From Treponema sp. (GTDB taxonomy: Bacteria; Spirochaetota; Spirochaetia; Treponematales; Treponemataceae): DNA of 57,159 bases. The notes below the pieces were generated by a model that ran no database searches, was not told where the DNA came from, and was given only the letters and a program-made list of their open reading frames with translations. Where the stretch lies: the NCBI GenBank assembly GCA_024400915.1, contig JAKSLX010000019.1, forward strand, positions 1-57,159, given 5' to 3'. The translations under genes and the position numbers were made by a program. Positions within the stretch are counted from its first letter, which is position 1, and every line of letters starts with the position of its first letter. Below are positions 16,057 to 23,844 of the stretch, in pieces.

Positions 16057-16436
16057 ATTATGTAAAGCAGTTCTGCATCATCCTTGCATTTTCATTTACA
16101 GGTGAAGTATTAAATCGCATAATCCCATTGCCTGTGCCTGCAAGCATCTACGGTCTTGTACTTTTGTTTCTTGCACTTGAATTTAAAATTATCAAGGTAG
16201 AACACATAAAGGAAGTTTCAAAATTTCTTTTGGGAATCATGACACTTTTCTTTGTTCCATCAAGCGTAGGCTTCATCAATGCACTTCCATTGATGAAAAA
16301 ATACGGGCTGCTTTTCATTTCCATCACGATAGTTTCAACCCTAATTGTTTTTGCCGTTACAGGGCAGGTAACCCAGGCACTTATGAAAATCCGCAACAGA
16401 AATTCAGTTTCAGAAAAACCGGAGGATGAAGAATGA
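16053..16436 (+). CDS. lrgA: LrgA/CidA family holin-like protein
   Basis: A 127-residue membrane protein with four hydrophobic helices, of the CidA/LrgA family. These proteins influence murein hydrolase activity, export and fermentation by-product traffic. PLPVPASIYGLVLLFLALEFKII is the family signature. It overlaps nnr by four bases at its start and lrgB by four bases at its end, so all three are translated as one coupled unit. Confidence 0.92.
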   Translation: MNYVKQFCIILAFSFTGEVLNRIIPLPVPASIYGLVLLFLALEFKIIKVEHIKEVSKFLLGIMTLFFVPSSVGFINALPLMKKYGLLFISITIVSTLIVFAVTGQVTQALMKIRNRNSVSEKPEDEE

Positions 16437-17125
16437 AAGACCTCTTGATGAACTCAGCACTCTTTGGAGTTACCCTTACTCTTTCAACTTTTCTTTTGGG
16501 TCGTGTCATCCATAGAAAAACCAACATCTTTCTATTCAGTCCACTTCTTGTGTCCGTAACATTATGCATAGTCACACTGATTCTCATTAAGATTCCATAT
16601 GAAAATTATCTTGTCGGTGGAAACTGGGTCGGATTTTTCTTGACACCTTCTACAGTCTGTCTTGCAGTTCCCCTTTATGAACAGTTTGAAAAACTCAAGA
16701 AAAACTGGTATGCAATTTTAGGCGGAATCACCTGCGGTGTTCTTTCCAACCTGGCATTCATTTTTGGAATGTGCATGATTTTCAAAATCGGTCATGTTGA
16801 ATATGTATCAATGCTTCCAAAATCAATTACAACTGCCATAGGTCTTGCCCTTGCCGATGAATTCCACGGATTTGTTCCCATCACCATAATGATGATTGTT
16901 CTTACGGGAAATCTTGGAAATCTTTTTGCTCCTCAGTTCTGCAGAATTTTCCACATAACTGATCCTGTAGCCAAAGGCGTTGCAACGGGAACTTCAAGCC
17001 ACGCACTTGGGACAGCAAAGGCAATTGAAATGGGTGACATAGAAGGCGCCATGAGCGGACTTTCAATCGCAGTGACTGGTCTTCTTACAGTTGTCTTTGC
17101 ACCATTTTTCGCAAACCTTATATAA
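16433..17125 (+). CDS. lrgB: LrgB/CidB family membrane protein
   Basis: A 230-residue polytopic membrane partner of LrgA. The family signature ALGTAKAIEMGDIEGAMSGL is near the C-terminus, and LPKSITTAIGLAL lies in the middle. GGAGGATGAAG before the ATG is a strong ribosome site inside the end of lrgA. Homologues act with LrgA in controlling autolysis or moving small organic acids across the membrane. No LytSR two-component genes are nearby. Confidence 0.92.
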   Translation: MKDLLMNSALFGVTLTLSTFLLGRVIHRKTNIFLFSPLLVSVTLCIVTLILIKIPYENYLVGGNWVGFFLTPSTVCLAVPLYEQFEKLKKNWYAILGGITCGVLSNLAFIFGMCMIFKIGHVEYVSMLPKSITTAIGLALADEFHGFVPITIMMIVLTGNLGNLFAPQFCRIFHITDPVAKGVATGTSSHALGTAKAIEMGDIEGAMSGLSIAVTGLLTVVFAPFFANLI

Positions 17126-17170
17126 AAAACTTTAAATGCATGATTAGAATAAAGTTCAACGGGGGTACAT

Positions 17171-18022
17171 ATGAAAATTCCATTTACAGAAATTGATGCA
17201 AAGGATTTTCCAAATTTCAAAGGCGGGGAAAAAAGCCTCATTGCAAAAATGTTTTCCGACGGCTCAAACAGGATTCTTCACGGAAGGCTTGTTCCTGGAG
17301 CAACTATTGGAATGCACTGCCATGACACTTCAAGTGAAATCATTTTCATCCTCAAAGGCGACGGAAAAGTTCTTGTTGAAGACGGTGTTGAATACCTTAA
17401 ACCAGGAGACTGCCATTACTGTCCAAAGGGACACACCCACAGCCTCCAGAACAACAGCACCACGGAAGACCTTGAATTCTTTGCCGTTATTCCAGAACAG
17501 GATGTCTTTGAAAAGATGAAGACCCGCCGTTCCATACGCAAGTTCAAGAAGGAACTTCCTCCAAGAGAAAAAATTGAAAAGGTGATTGAAGCTGGTCGTT
17601 GGGCAGCCAGCGGGAGAAACAGGCAAACATCCATCATCGTAGCCGTTACAAACAAGGAAATCATTGAAAAACTTACAAAGATAAACGGGGAGATAGCAGA
17701 GCGCAATAATCCCCTTGGAGAATTCTACGGTGCACCTGTAGTCCTTATCGTACTTTCAGACAAAAACTGGCGCAACAAAGTATACGACGGTTCATTGATC
17801 CTTGGAAACATGATGCTTGCCGCCCATGACCTTGGACTTGGCAGCTGCTGGATCCACAGGGCAGAACAGGAATTCAACATGAGCGAATGGCAGGACTGGC
17901 TTAAGAGTCTTGGCATTGAAGGCGAATGGGAAGGCATCGGTCATCTTGCACTTGGCATTCCAGACGGTGATTATCCTGACGAAATTCCAAGAACCGGAAA
18001 CAAGGTTTTCTGGTGCGAATAA
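17171..18022 (+). CDS. Cupin-nitroreductase fusion protein
   Basis: A 283-residue two-domain protein. Residues 1 to about 112 are a small cupin: motif 1 is H49-x-H51-x4-E56 followed by a glycine, and motif 2 is GDCHYCPKGHTH, so it should bind a metal. From about residue 116 (MKTRRSIRKFK) to the end is an FMN nitroreductase domain with RRSIRKF, the segment WAASGRNRQ and the later NMMLAAHDLGLGSCWI. It is cytosolic. A GGGGG site precedes the ATG. A palindrome of the Crp/Fnr operator type begins just after its stop. The substrate is unknown; a reduction of a small organic or nitro compound or a flavin is plausible. Confidence 0.9.
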   Translation: MKIPFTEIDAKDFPNFKGGEKSLIAKMFSDGSNRILHGRLVPGATIGMHCHDTSSEIIFILKGDGKVLVEDGVEYLKPGDCHYCPKGHTHSLQNNSTTEDLEFFAVIPEQDVFEKMKTRRSIRKFKKELPPREKIEKVIEAGRWAASGRNRQTSIIVAVTNKEIIEKLTKINGEIAERNNPLGEFYGAPVVLIVLSDKNWRNKVYDGSLILGNMMLAAHDLGLGSCWIHRAEQEFNMSEWQDWLKSLGIEGEWEGIGHLALGIPDGDYPDEIPRTGNKVFWCE

Positions 18023-18025
18023 AAC

Positions 18026-18041
18026 TGTTGTAAATCCAACA
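18026..18041. promoter_or_regulatory. Palindromic operator copy 1
   Basis: TGTTGTAAATCCAACA, three bases after the nitroreductase stop. It differs at one position from the 16-base palindrome at 18116-18131. It is probably bound by the Crp/Fnr-type regulator encoded next. Confidence 0.55.
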
Positions 18042-18047
18042 AAATTA

Positions 18048-18082
18048 AAGGGACACTTTTTCAAGTGTCCCTTGCTTTTTTT
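18048..18082 (+). terminator. Terminator after cupin-nitroreductase gene
   Basis: A perfect 11-base stem AAGGGACACTT/AAGTGTCCCTT with loop TTTC, then GCTTTTTTT. The T-run side also holds the -35 of the next promoter. Confidence 0.9.
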
Positions 18083-18099
18083 AAATTCCCGTGTATAAT
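18072..18099 (+). promoter_or_regulatory. Promoter of Crp/Fnr gene
   Basis: TTGCTT at 18072-18077, a 16-base spacer, then TATAAT at 18094-18099. The predicted start is at about 18106, upstream of the operator at 18116-18131, which fits autorepression by road-block. Confidence 0.6.
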
Positions 18100-18115
18100 T
18101 ATCTAAAACACAAAA

Positions 18116-18131
18116 TGTTGGAAATCCAACA
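18116..18131. promoter_or_regulatory. Palindromic operator copy 2
   Basis: TGTTGGAAATCCAACA, arms of six bases in perfect dyad symmetry, 13 bases before the regulator's ATG and just downstream of its promoter. Size and symmetry suit a Crp/Fnr dimer. Confidence 0.65.
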
Positions 18132-18144
18132 AAAGTAAAAGTCC

Positions 18145-18795
18145 ATGGAAAACATAGAAATACTTCGAAATTGTTCTCTCTTCAAGGGAATGAAAGACAG
18201 ACAGATTGAAAGTGCCCTTAAAAAACTTGGCGCAACAGAAAAGAAATATCGCAAAAATTCTTTCCTTGTTACAAAAGGTCAGAAAGAAATGCAGCTTGGG
18301 CTCATGCTTGAAGGTGAAGCTGTTGCAAGTCAGGATGATGTTTGGGGAAACAAATACATAATCAATGAAGTAAAATTCGGACAGACTTTTGCAGAACCTT
18401 ATGCTGCGGCAGACATGCCTTCAAACATAATCATACAGGCAAAGGAAACCTGCAGAGTTCTGTGGTTGAATATTTCTAAAATCAACTTTGCAGGGAATGA
18501 CCCTGTTCTGCTTTTGGTTACCTCCAACCTTTTGCAGAACATGGCATTCAAACTGCTTAACCTTAACCAGCGCCTTACCCACATTTCAAAGCAGACAACT
18601 CAGGAAAAACTCCTTTCCTATCTTTCTGCTCAGTCAGAAGAAGCAAAATCATTGGACTTTGTTATTCCCTTCAGCCGCCAGGAACTTGCCGACTACCTTT
18701 CAGTTGAAAGAAGCGCCATGTCTGCAGAGCTTTCCAAACTTGTGGAAGATGGGAAACTAAAGACAAGAAAAAATCACTTCACTTTATATCCGTAA
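18145..18795 (+). CDS. Crp/Fnr family transcriptional regulator
   Basis: A 216-residue regulator. Residues about 10-125 form the cyclic-nucleotide-binding-like beta roll, then comes the dimer helix, then the winged helix with FSRQELADYLSVERSAMSAELSKL (about 173-197). It has no four-cysteine iron-sulfur motif, so it is not a classical FNR. The ligand is unknown; the roll lacks an obvious cAMP phosphate-binding RSA motif. Palindromes before the gene and after the cupin-nitroreductase gene suggest self-control and a link with that neighbour. Confidence 0.9.
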   Translation: MENIEILRNCSLFKGMKDRQIESALKKLGATEKKYRKNSFLVTKGQKEMQLGLMLEGEAVASQDDVWGNKYIINEVKFGQTFAEPYAAADMPSNIIIQAKETCRVLWLNISKINFAGNDPVLLLVTSNLLQNMAFKLLNLNQRLTHISKQTTQEKLLSYLSAQSEEAKSLDFVIPFSRQELADYLSVERSAMSAELSKLVEDGKLKTRKNHFTLYP

Positions 18796-18839
18796 CTTTT
18801 GTTGCAGCAATTGTTTTTTTCGCCTAGAGTATAGGCATC

Positions 18840-20237
18840 ATGAAAAAAAATTATTTTAACATATTATTTCTTTCCGCATTGTTTTTTTCCTGCCATTACG
18901 GAACAAAAGATGCGGATCCAATCGAAACCAACAAGATAAAATATGACTCTGCTTTTTTTGCAGACAAAAACCTTTCCTATCCTGATGATCTTATTATCCC
19001 TGACAAATACAACACTGGAGTTGATCCTTCCATCTCATTAACTAAATTCACTGATTCTGCAAACATTAACGGAGTTTTCATCACTTACCGAACGGATACA
19101 AACCAATATATGATTAGCTCCTACAATGAAAATCATGTTGAAAACAGGGACAAAACATTAAAGTCAGAAATGGCTGATTCCATCACAATCGAAAACTATG
19201 ATTTTTCAGAAAGACCTTTCATCATAATGAATGGTGAACGCTTTTCAAAAAAGAAAACCATCACTTTTAATAACTGCAGGTTCGCAAGCTTTAGAAATCC
19301 ACCGAACGAAAATAACCAGGTATGGATCATTTTCAACCACTGCACTTTCAAAGGTGGAGTTAACGAAGCCCAGATTTCCATGGACCACTGCTACATCGGC
19401 GGTTTTACTGCAGACGGAACAAATCCAACCCGCTACTTCAGGTGCACCAATACCTACATTGCAGACCTCGTTACTGAGGCTACTGACAAAGAAGTCCACA
19501 TTGATGGCTTCCAGACTTATGGCCGTGCAAACATTGCCGGCGGAAACATCTACTACAACAATGTCCGCTTTGAAATTCCATCCATTCATATTGCAAACCA
19601 GCATTCAGGTACGGGCGTAAATGCCTGCGTCATGTTCCAGCTTGAATACGGAAATGTCGACAACTGCCTTTTCCAGAACCTTTTTGTTAACGGCGGAGGC
19701 AAATGGTTTCCTATATATCTTACAAGCGGAAAGAAAAGTAAAGGCACTTTTTCACAGAACAACCTTACCCTTAAAGACGTTTATGTTTCAAACAATTTCG
19801 GAAAGATCTTTTATTCTGGAAGTTATGATGAAAATGCAAAAGTCATAAATGTCGCCCACAGGAATTCAATTTATGTAAGTTCAGTATGGAAATCTGATGA
19901 TGGAAAGACACACATCATCTGTTCCAATGATACGATTTTTAAAAGTACGCTCCTTGTTAAAACCGACAAGGGAGATTTTCGTTTTCCAATTCCACGATGC
20001 CCAAGCAACTGGAATCTTGAAGGCAAGGAAAACGGTCAGAGAACTGCAGAGCAGAAAGCAGCAGGTCTTGTTGATGACCCTGCAACCTGCCTGAAAGACG
20101 AAAAAGGCAAGCCGTATACGGAATATAAATTCTCCGACTTTCCTTTTGACATTGACTGTGTGATCGATGAAAGTGTTTCTGAAATCACCTGCTTTGACGA
20201 AGAAGAAAACGTTCAGATACGACATGTAAAGTTTTAG
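18840..20237 (+). CDS. Lipoprotein with beta-helix-like repeats
   Basis: A 465-residue lipoprotein. The signal ends in LFFS-C18, a spirochete-style lipobox. From about residue 110 to 340 the sequence alternates short strands with TFNNCRF, IFNHCTF, SMDHCYI and YYNNVRF patterns, as in right-handed parallel beta-helix proteins of the pectate-lyase type. No catalytic residues are obvious. A surface or periplasmic polysaccharide-related role is a guess. TATAGG lies four bases before the ATG, and no ribosome site is seen. Confidence 0.78.
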   Translation: MKKNYFNILFLSALFFSCHYGTKDADPIETNKIKYDSAFFADKNLSYPDDLIIPDKYNTGVDPSISLTKFTDSANINGVFITYRTDTNQYMISSYNENHVENRDKTLKSEMADSITIENYDFSERPFIIMNGERFSKKKTITFNNCRFASFRNPPNENNQVWIIFNHCTFKGGVNEAQISMDHCYIGGFTADGTNPTRYFRCTNTYIADLVTEATDKEVHIDGFQTYGRANIAGGNIYYNNVRFEIPSIHIANQHSGTGVNACVMFQLEYGNVDNCLFQNLFVNGGGKWFPIYLTSGKKSKGTFSQNNLTLKDVYVSNNFGKIFYSGSYDENAKVINVAHRNSIYVSSVWKSDDGKTHIICSNDTIFKSTLLVKTDKGDFRFPIPRCPSNWNLEGKENGQRTAEQKAAGLVDDPATCLKDEKGKPYTEYKFSDFPFDIDCVIDESVSEITCFDEEENVQIRHVKF

Positions 20238-20284
20238 TTTATATTCAATATAATTTCAAACGCTGTTCTCTTCCAAAATTTACA

Positions 20285-20313
20285 TTGACAAATTCCCTTT
20301 ACGGACCGAAAAT
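20285..20313 (+). promoter_or_regulatory. Promoter of nhaC-like gene, leaderless type
   Basis: TTGACA at 20285-20290, a 17-base spacer, GAAAAT at 20308-20313, then six bases to the ATG at 20320. This is the best complete example of the leaderless layout in the window. Confidence 0.65.
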
Positions 20314-20319
20314 TCAAGT

Positions 20320-21807
20320 ATGAATATGATTGGAACATTTTGGTCACTTGTTCCGCCAGTTGTTGCCATTGCTTTGGCACTGATTACCAAGGAAGTTTAT
20401 TCTTCTCTCTTTATCGGTATCGTTATCGGCGGACTGTTTTTCTCTGGGTTCTCTTTTACTGGAACTATCACTCACATTTTTCAGGACGGCGTAGTCAAAT
20501 CCCTTTCCGACAGCTACAATGTCGGCATCCTGGTTTTCCTTGTTGTTCTTGGCACTCTCGTTGCAATGATGAATAAGGCAGGAGGTTCTGCAGCTTTCGG
20601 TAAATGGGCTAAGGAACACATCAAGACAAAGGTTGGTGCTCAGGTTGCAACAGTAATCCTCGGTATTCTTATCTTCATCGATGACTACTTCAACTGCCTT
20701 ACAGTAGGTTCAGTAATGCGTCCGGTTACAGACAGGCACGGGGTTTGCCGCGAAAAGCTTGCCTACCTCATTGACTCAACAGCCGCACCTATCTGCATCA
20801 TTGCTCCGGTTTCTTCATGGGCAGCAGCAGTTACGGGTTTTGTTGAAGGCGAAGACGGTTTTACTTTGTTCCTTAAGGCAATCCCGTACAACTTCTATGC
20901 ACTTTTCACAATCATCGCCATGTTTGCAATCATTCTCACTGATGTTTCTTTTGGTCCAATGAAGCATTTTGAAAAGGCTGAACTTTTTTACAGCGAAGGT
21001 TTTGAAGAAGAAGAAAAGACAGATTCTAAAGGAACTGTTTTTGACCTTGTTTTCCCTATCGCAACTTTGATTGTCCTCTGTGTAATCGGAATGGTTTACT
21101 CTGGCGGATTCTTTGCAAGCGGAGAAGAAAAGAAGGGATTCGTTGATGCATTCTCTGCATCCGATGCTTCAGTCGGTTTGATGCTCGGCTCCATGGGTGC
21201 CCTCATTGTTACCATCATCACATACCTTGTTCGCCGTGTCCTTAATTTTGGTAACCTTATGTCATGTCTTCCAGAAGGATTCAAGGCAATGGTTCCAGCC
21301 ATTCTTATCCTTACCCTCGCATGGACATTGAAGGGAATGACGGACAGCCTTGGTGCAAAGGAATTCGTTGCAGGAATCGTTCAGAGCGGAGCCGGCAGTT
21401 TCATGAGCTTCCTCCCTGCCCTTGTATTCGTAATCGCGATTTTCCTTGCCTTTGCTACAGGCACATCTTGGGGTACATTCGGAATCCTCATTCCAATCGT
21501 AGTTGCAGTTTTCAGCAACACGGACCCAACTCTGATGATCATTTCAATTTCTGCATGTATGGCTGGTGCTGTCTGCGGCGACCACTGTTCTCCAATTTCA
21601 GACACCACAATCATGTCCAGCGCAGGCGCCCAGTGCGTTCACGTTGACCATGTATCGACACAGATTCCATATGCCATGTGCGTTGCAGGAGTTTCGTTCG
21701 TAACCTACATCATCGCAGGCTTCGTAAAAAATCCATTCGTTCCGTTCATCATCGGAACAGCAGCCATCATCGGCGGTGTGATTCTGCTTAAGAAAAGGTC
21801 AAAGTAG
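20320..21807 (+). CDS. NhaC-family Na+/H+ antiporter-like transporter
   Basis: A 495-residue polytopic inner-membrane protein with about 11-12 helices, of the NhaC/MleN ion transporter superfamily. Typical segments are FIDDYFNCLTVGSVMRPVTD, then APICIIAPVSSWAAAV, and the late ATGTSWGTFGILIPI and GDHCSPISDTTIMSSAGA. It probably exchanges Na+ for protons, or a carboxylate with Na+; the sequence does not separate these. The promoter places the transcript start at the ATG. A terminator follows. Confidence 0.92.
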   Translation: MNMIGTFWSLVPPVVAIALALITKEVYSSLFIGIVIGGLFFSGFSFTGTITHIFQDGVVKSLSDSYNVGILVFLVVLGTLVAMMNKAGGSAAFGKWAKEHIKTKVGAQVATVILGILIFIDDYFNCLTVGSVMRPVTDRHGVCREKLAYLIDSTAAPICIIAPVSSWAAAVTGFVEGEDGFTLFLKAIPYNFYALFTIIAMFAIILTDVSFGPMKHFEKAELFYSEGFEEEEKTDSKGTVFDLVFPIATLIVLCVIGMVYSGGFFASGEEKKGFVDAFSASDASVGLMLGSMGALIVTIITYLVRRVLNFGNLMSCLPEGFKAMVPAILILTLAWTLKGMTDSLGAKEFVAGIVQSGAGSFMSFLPALVFVIAIFLAFATGTSWGTFGILIPIVVAVFSNTDPTLMIISISACMAGAVCGDHCSPISDTTIMSSAGAQCVHVDHVSTQIPYAMCVAGVSFVTYIIAGFVKNPFVPFIIGTAAIIGGVILLKKRSK

Positions 21808-21829
21808 AACCTCTGCATGACAGAAAAGA

Positions 21830-21858
21830 GACTTCAATTTTGAAGTCCTTTTTTTTTA
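21830..21858 (+). terminator. Terminator after nhaC-like gene
   Basis: Stem GACTTCA/TGAAGTC with loop ATTT, then CTTTTTTTTTT. Confidence 0.9.
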
Positions 21859-21930
21859 TCCTATTGTTGCACCTATTGCGACACAGTATAATGTTCCTAT
21901 AATTTAATTTCTTTAGTCAGGATGTAAAAA

Positions 21931-22758
21931 ATGACACCACAGGAAACTTTCAACAGCGCACGCAAAATCGTCATCAAGATCGGCAGCAATACCCTTGCAA
22001 AGAAAGACGGAACAATAAATGTAGAATTCATGGAAATCTTTGCAATGGAATGTGCAGCCCTTGCAAAACAGGGCAAGCAGCTGATACTTGTTTCATCAGG
22101 TGCACAGGTTGCAGGACTTTCTACAATCGAAGGATGGGCACACAAAGGTGACATCCACTATCGTCAGGCTCTTGCTGCCATCGGTCAGGTTGAACTCATG
22201 CACAAGTGGCGCGATGCATTTAAGAAGGCCCAGATTCATGTTGCACAGCTCCTCCTTACAAAGGACGACTTTGAGGACAAGCACAGAACCCTTAACATCC
22301 GCAACACAATGTTCACACTTGTAGATGAAAACGTAATTCCTATCATCAACGAAAACGATAGCATTGCGACGGACGAATTCTTCATCGGCGACAACGACAA
22401 CCTCAGTGCCCTTACAGCAAACCTCTGGAGCGCAGACCTTCTGATCCTCTTTAGCGACATTGACGGAATCTACACAGACAATCCAAAAACAAATCCTGAT
22501 GCAAAGCTTGTTGAAGTTGTAGACAACATTGACGAACTTAAAAAATCAATCAAGATCGGTTCGACAAATGCATTCGGCACAGGCGGAATCGCAACAAAGA
22601 TCGAGGCTGCCGAAAAAACAACAAAGTGCGGCATTCCAATGATTCTTGCCAACGGCGGAAAGGAAAATGCCCTCACCCACCTTGCAGACGGAACACAGAA
22701 GGCAACGGTTTTCACCGCCGATGACAAGGCCCTGTTCCACGCAATCATGGGCGCATAA
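21931..22758 (+). CDS. proB: Glutamate 5-kinase
   Basis: A 275-residue first enzyme of proline synthesis, phosphorylating glutamate at the gamma-carboxyl. Amino-acid-kinase motifs: KIGSNTL at the N-terminus, SSGAQVAG, NENDSIATDEFFIGDNDNLSA, and FGTGGIATKIEAA. The PUA domain that E. coli ProB carries at its C-terminus is absent, as in many bacteria. CAGGAT precedes the ATG. proA is not in the window; proC is 3 kb downstream. Confidence 0.96.
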   Translation: MTPQETFNSARKIVIKIGSNTLAKKDGTINVEFMEIFAMECAALAKQGKQLILVSSGAQVAGLSTIEGWAHKGDIHYRQALAAIGQVELMHKWRDAFKKAQIHVAQLLLTKDDFEDKHRTLNIRNTMFTLVDENVIPIINENDSIATDEFFIGDNDNLSALTANLWSADLLILFSDIDGIYTDNPKTNPDAKLVEVVDNIDELKKSIKIGSTNAFGTGGIATKIEAAEKTTKCGIPMILANGGKENALTHLADGTQKATVFTADDKALFHAIMGA

Positions 22759-22769
22759 ACAATTCATAA

Positions 22770-22812
22770 AAAAAAGCGGAAACACATGCACAATGTATTT
22801 CCGCTTTTTTTA
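22770..22812. terminator. Bidirectional terminator between proB and a secreted protein gene
   Basis: AGCGGAAA and TTTCCGCT arms bounded by an A-run on the left and a T-run on the right, between convergent genes, so it serves both strands. Confidence 0.9.
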
Positions 22813-22828
22813 TTGTCTTTCCATGCAA

Positions 22829-23743
22829 CTAGAATGATTTGACTTTCCAGCTGCCACTTTTTTCCTTGATCACGCACATTGGTTTTGCAACGCCTGCATC
22901 CGCACCGTTAACGCGAATCTGGTACATGAAGAATTTTTCATTTGCACTTCCACGGCTTTCATCAGAACGAACAAAGTAGTATTCACGGTCTGTCTTGCTA
23001 AGGTTACGCCACCAGCTTTCTCCCTTTGCAAGCAATGTTCCATCTGCCTTTACGGCGTCTTCTTCCGAAGAACAAAGCTGCTTCCAGACTGCCTGATCTT
23101 TTTTTACTGATCCGTAATACAGGAACCACTTTGCAACATCTTCCGCATTCAAATTTGCAGGAACCTTTGTTGCATTTTCAGGAATTCCCTTTGTCCATGA
23201 TGAGGCCTGCTTTCCCATGGCAGCATCAAGCAGCTTTTCACCAACCAGAACTGGCTTATTGTTTTCAATCTTGATTGTTGCCCTGCCCTTAACGCGAACA
23301 GCAACAACTTCCATCTCAACTACATCGCCCCACCAGCTGTATGCATCCGTAATGCGGCCAAGCACTTCGTATGAACCCTTATAATTTCCAAGGGCATTGT
23401 TCAGCTTGTAAAGGTAATCCTGAATTCCATCATTGTATTTGATTACAAAAATGTTCCAGTTGCTTTTTTCTCCGCACCAGTAATATTTCTTGCCGTACTT
23501 GTCGGTAACAAAATCTGAAAAATCAATGGCAGGGAATGGCATGATTTTTTTGTAGTAACCTCTGAAGTCATCCACAACAACGCTGGCACTCACCACATCC
23601 TTCCATTCACCTGAAGCCTTATACGACGACACCATTTTATCCCATTCAGCATCACCAGCTTTTGCAATGTCCTTTGCTACATCGGCAAAAACAGCATTCA
23701 TGGCAATAAAAGCACCCATTACCAAGGCAATAATTTTTTTCAT
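22829..23743 (-). CDS. Secreted protein of unknown function
   Basis: A 304-residue protein with a clear Sec signal (MKKIIALVMGAFIAMNAVFA, cleavage after AFA). The mature part is rich in Trp, Tyr and Lys. I see no catalytic motif; the central part looks beta-rich. It has the look of Treponema periplasmic proteins of unknown role. AAGGAG precedes the ATG. It lies after the LRR/SH3 lipoprotein on the same strand, about 100 bases away. Confidence 0.8.
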   Translation of the reverse strand: MKKIIALVMGAFIAMNAVFADVAKDIAKAGDAEWDKMVSSYKASGEWKDVVSASVVVDDFRGYYKKIMPFPAIDFSDFVTDKYGKKYYWCGEKSNWNIFVIKYNDGIQDYLYKLNNALGNYKGSYEVLGRITDAYSWWGDVVEMEVVAVRVKGRATIKIENNKPVLVGEKLLDAAMGKQASSWTKGIPENATKVPANLNAEDVAKWFLYYGSVKKDQAVWKQLCSSEEDAVKADGTLLAKGESWWRNLSKTDREYYFVRSDESRGSANEKFFMYQIRVNGADAGVAKPMCVIKEKSGSWKVKSF

Positions 23744-23844
23744 AGAAATCTCCTTATTAATTATGTATTCCCAATATTCTCTTTTTTATTTTCTCAAGGT
23801 CAATATATGTTGATTTTATTTTGCTTGCATTACATGTAAACAAG

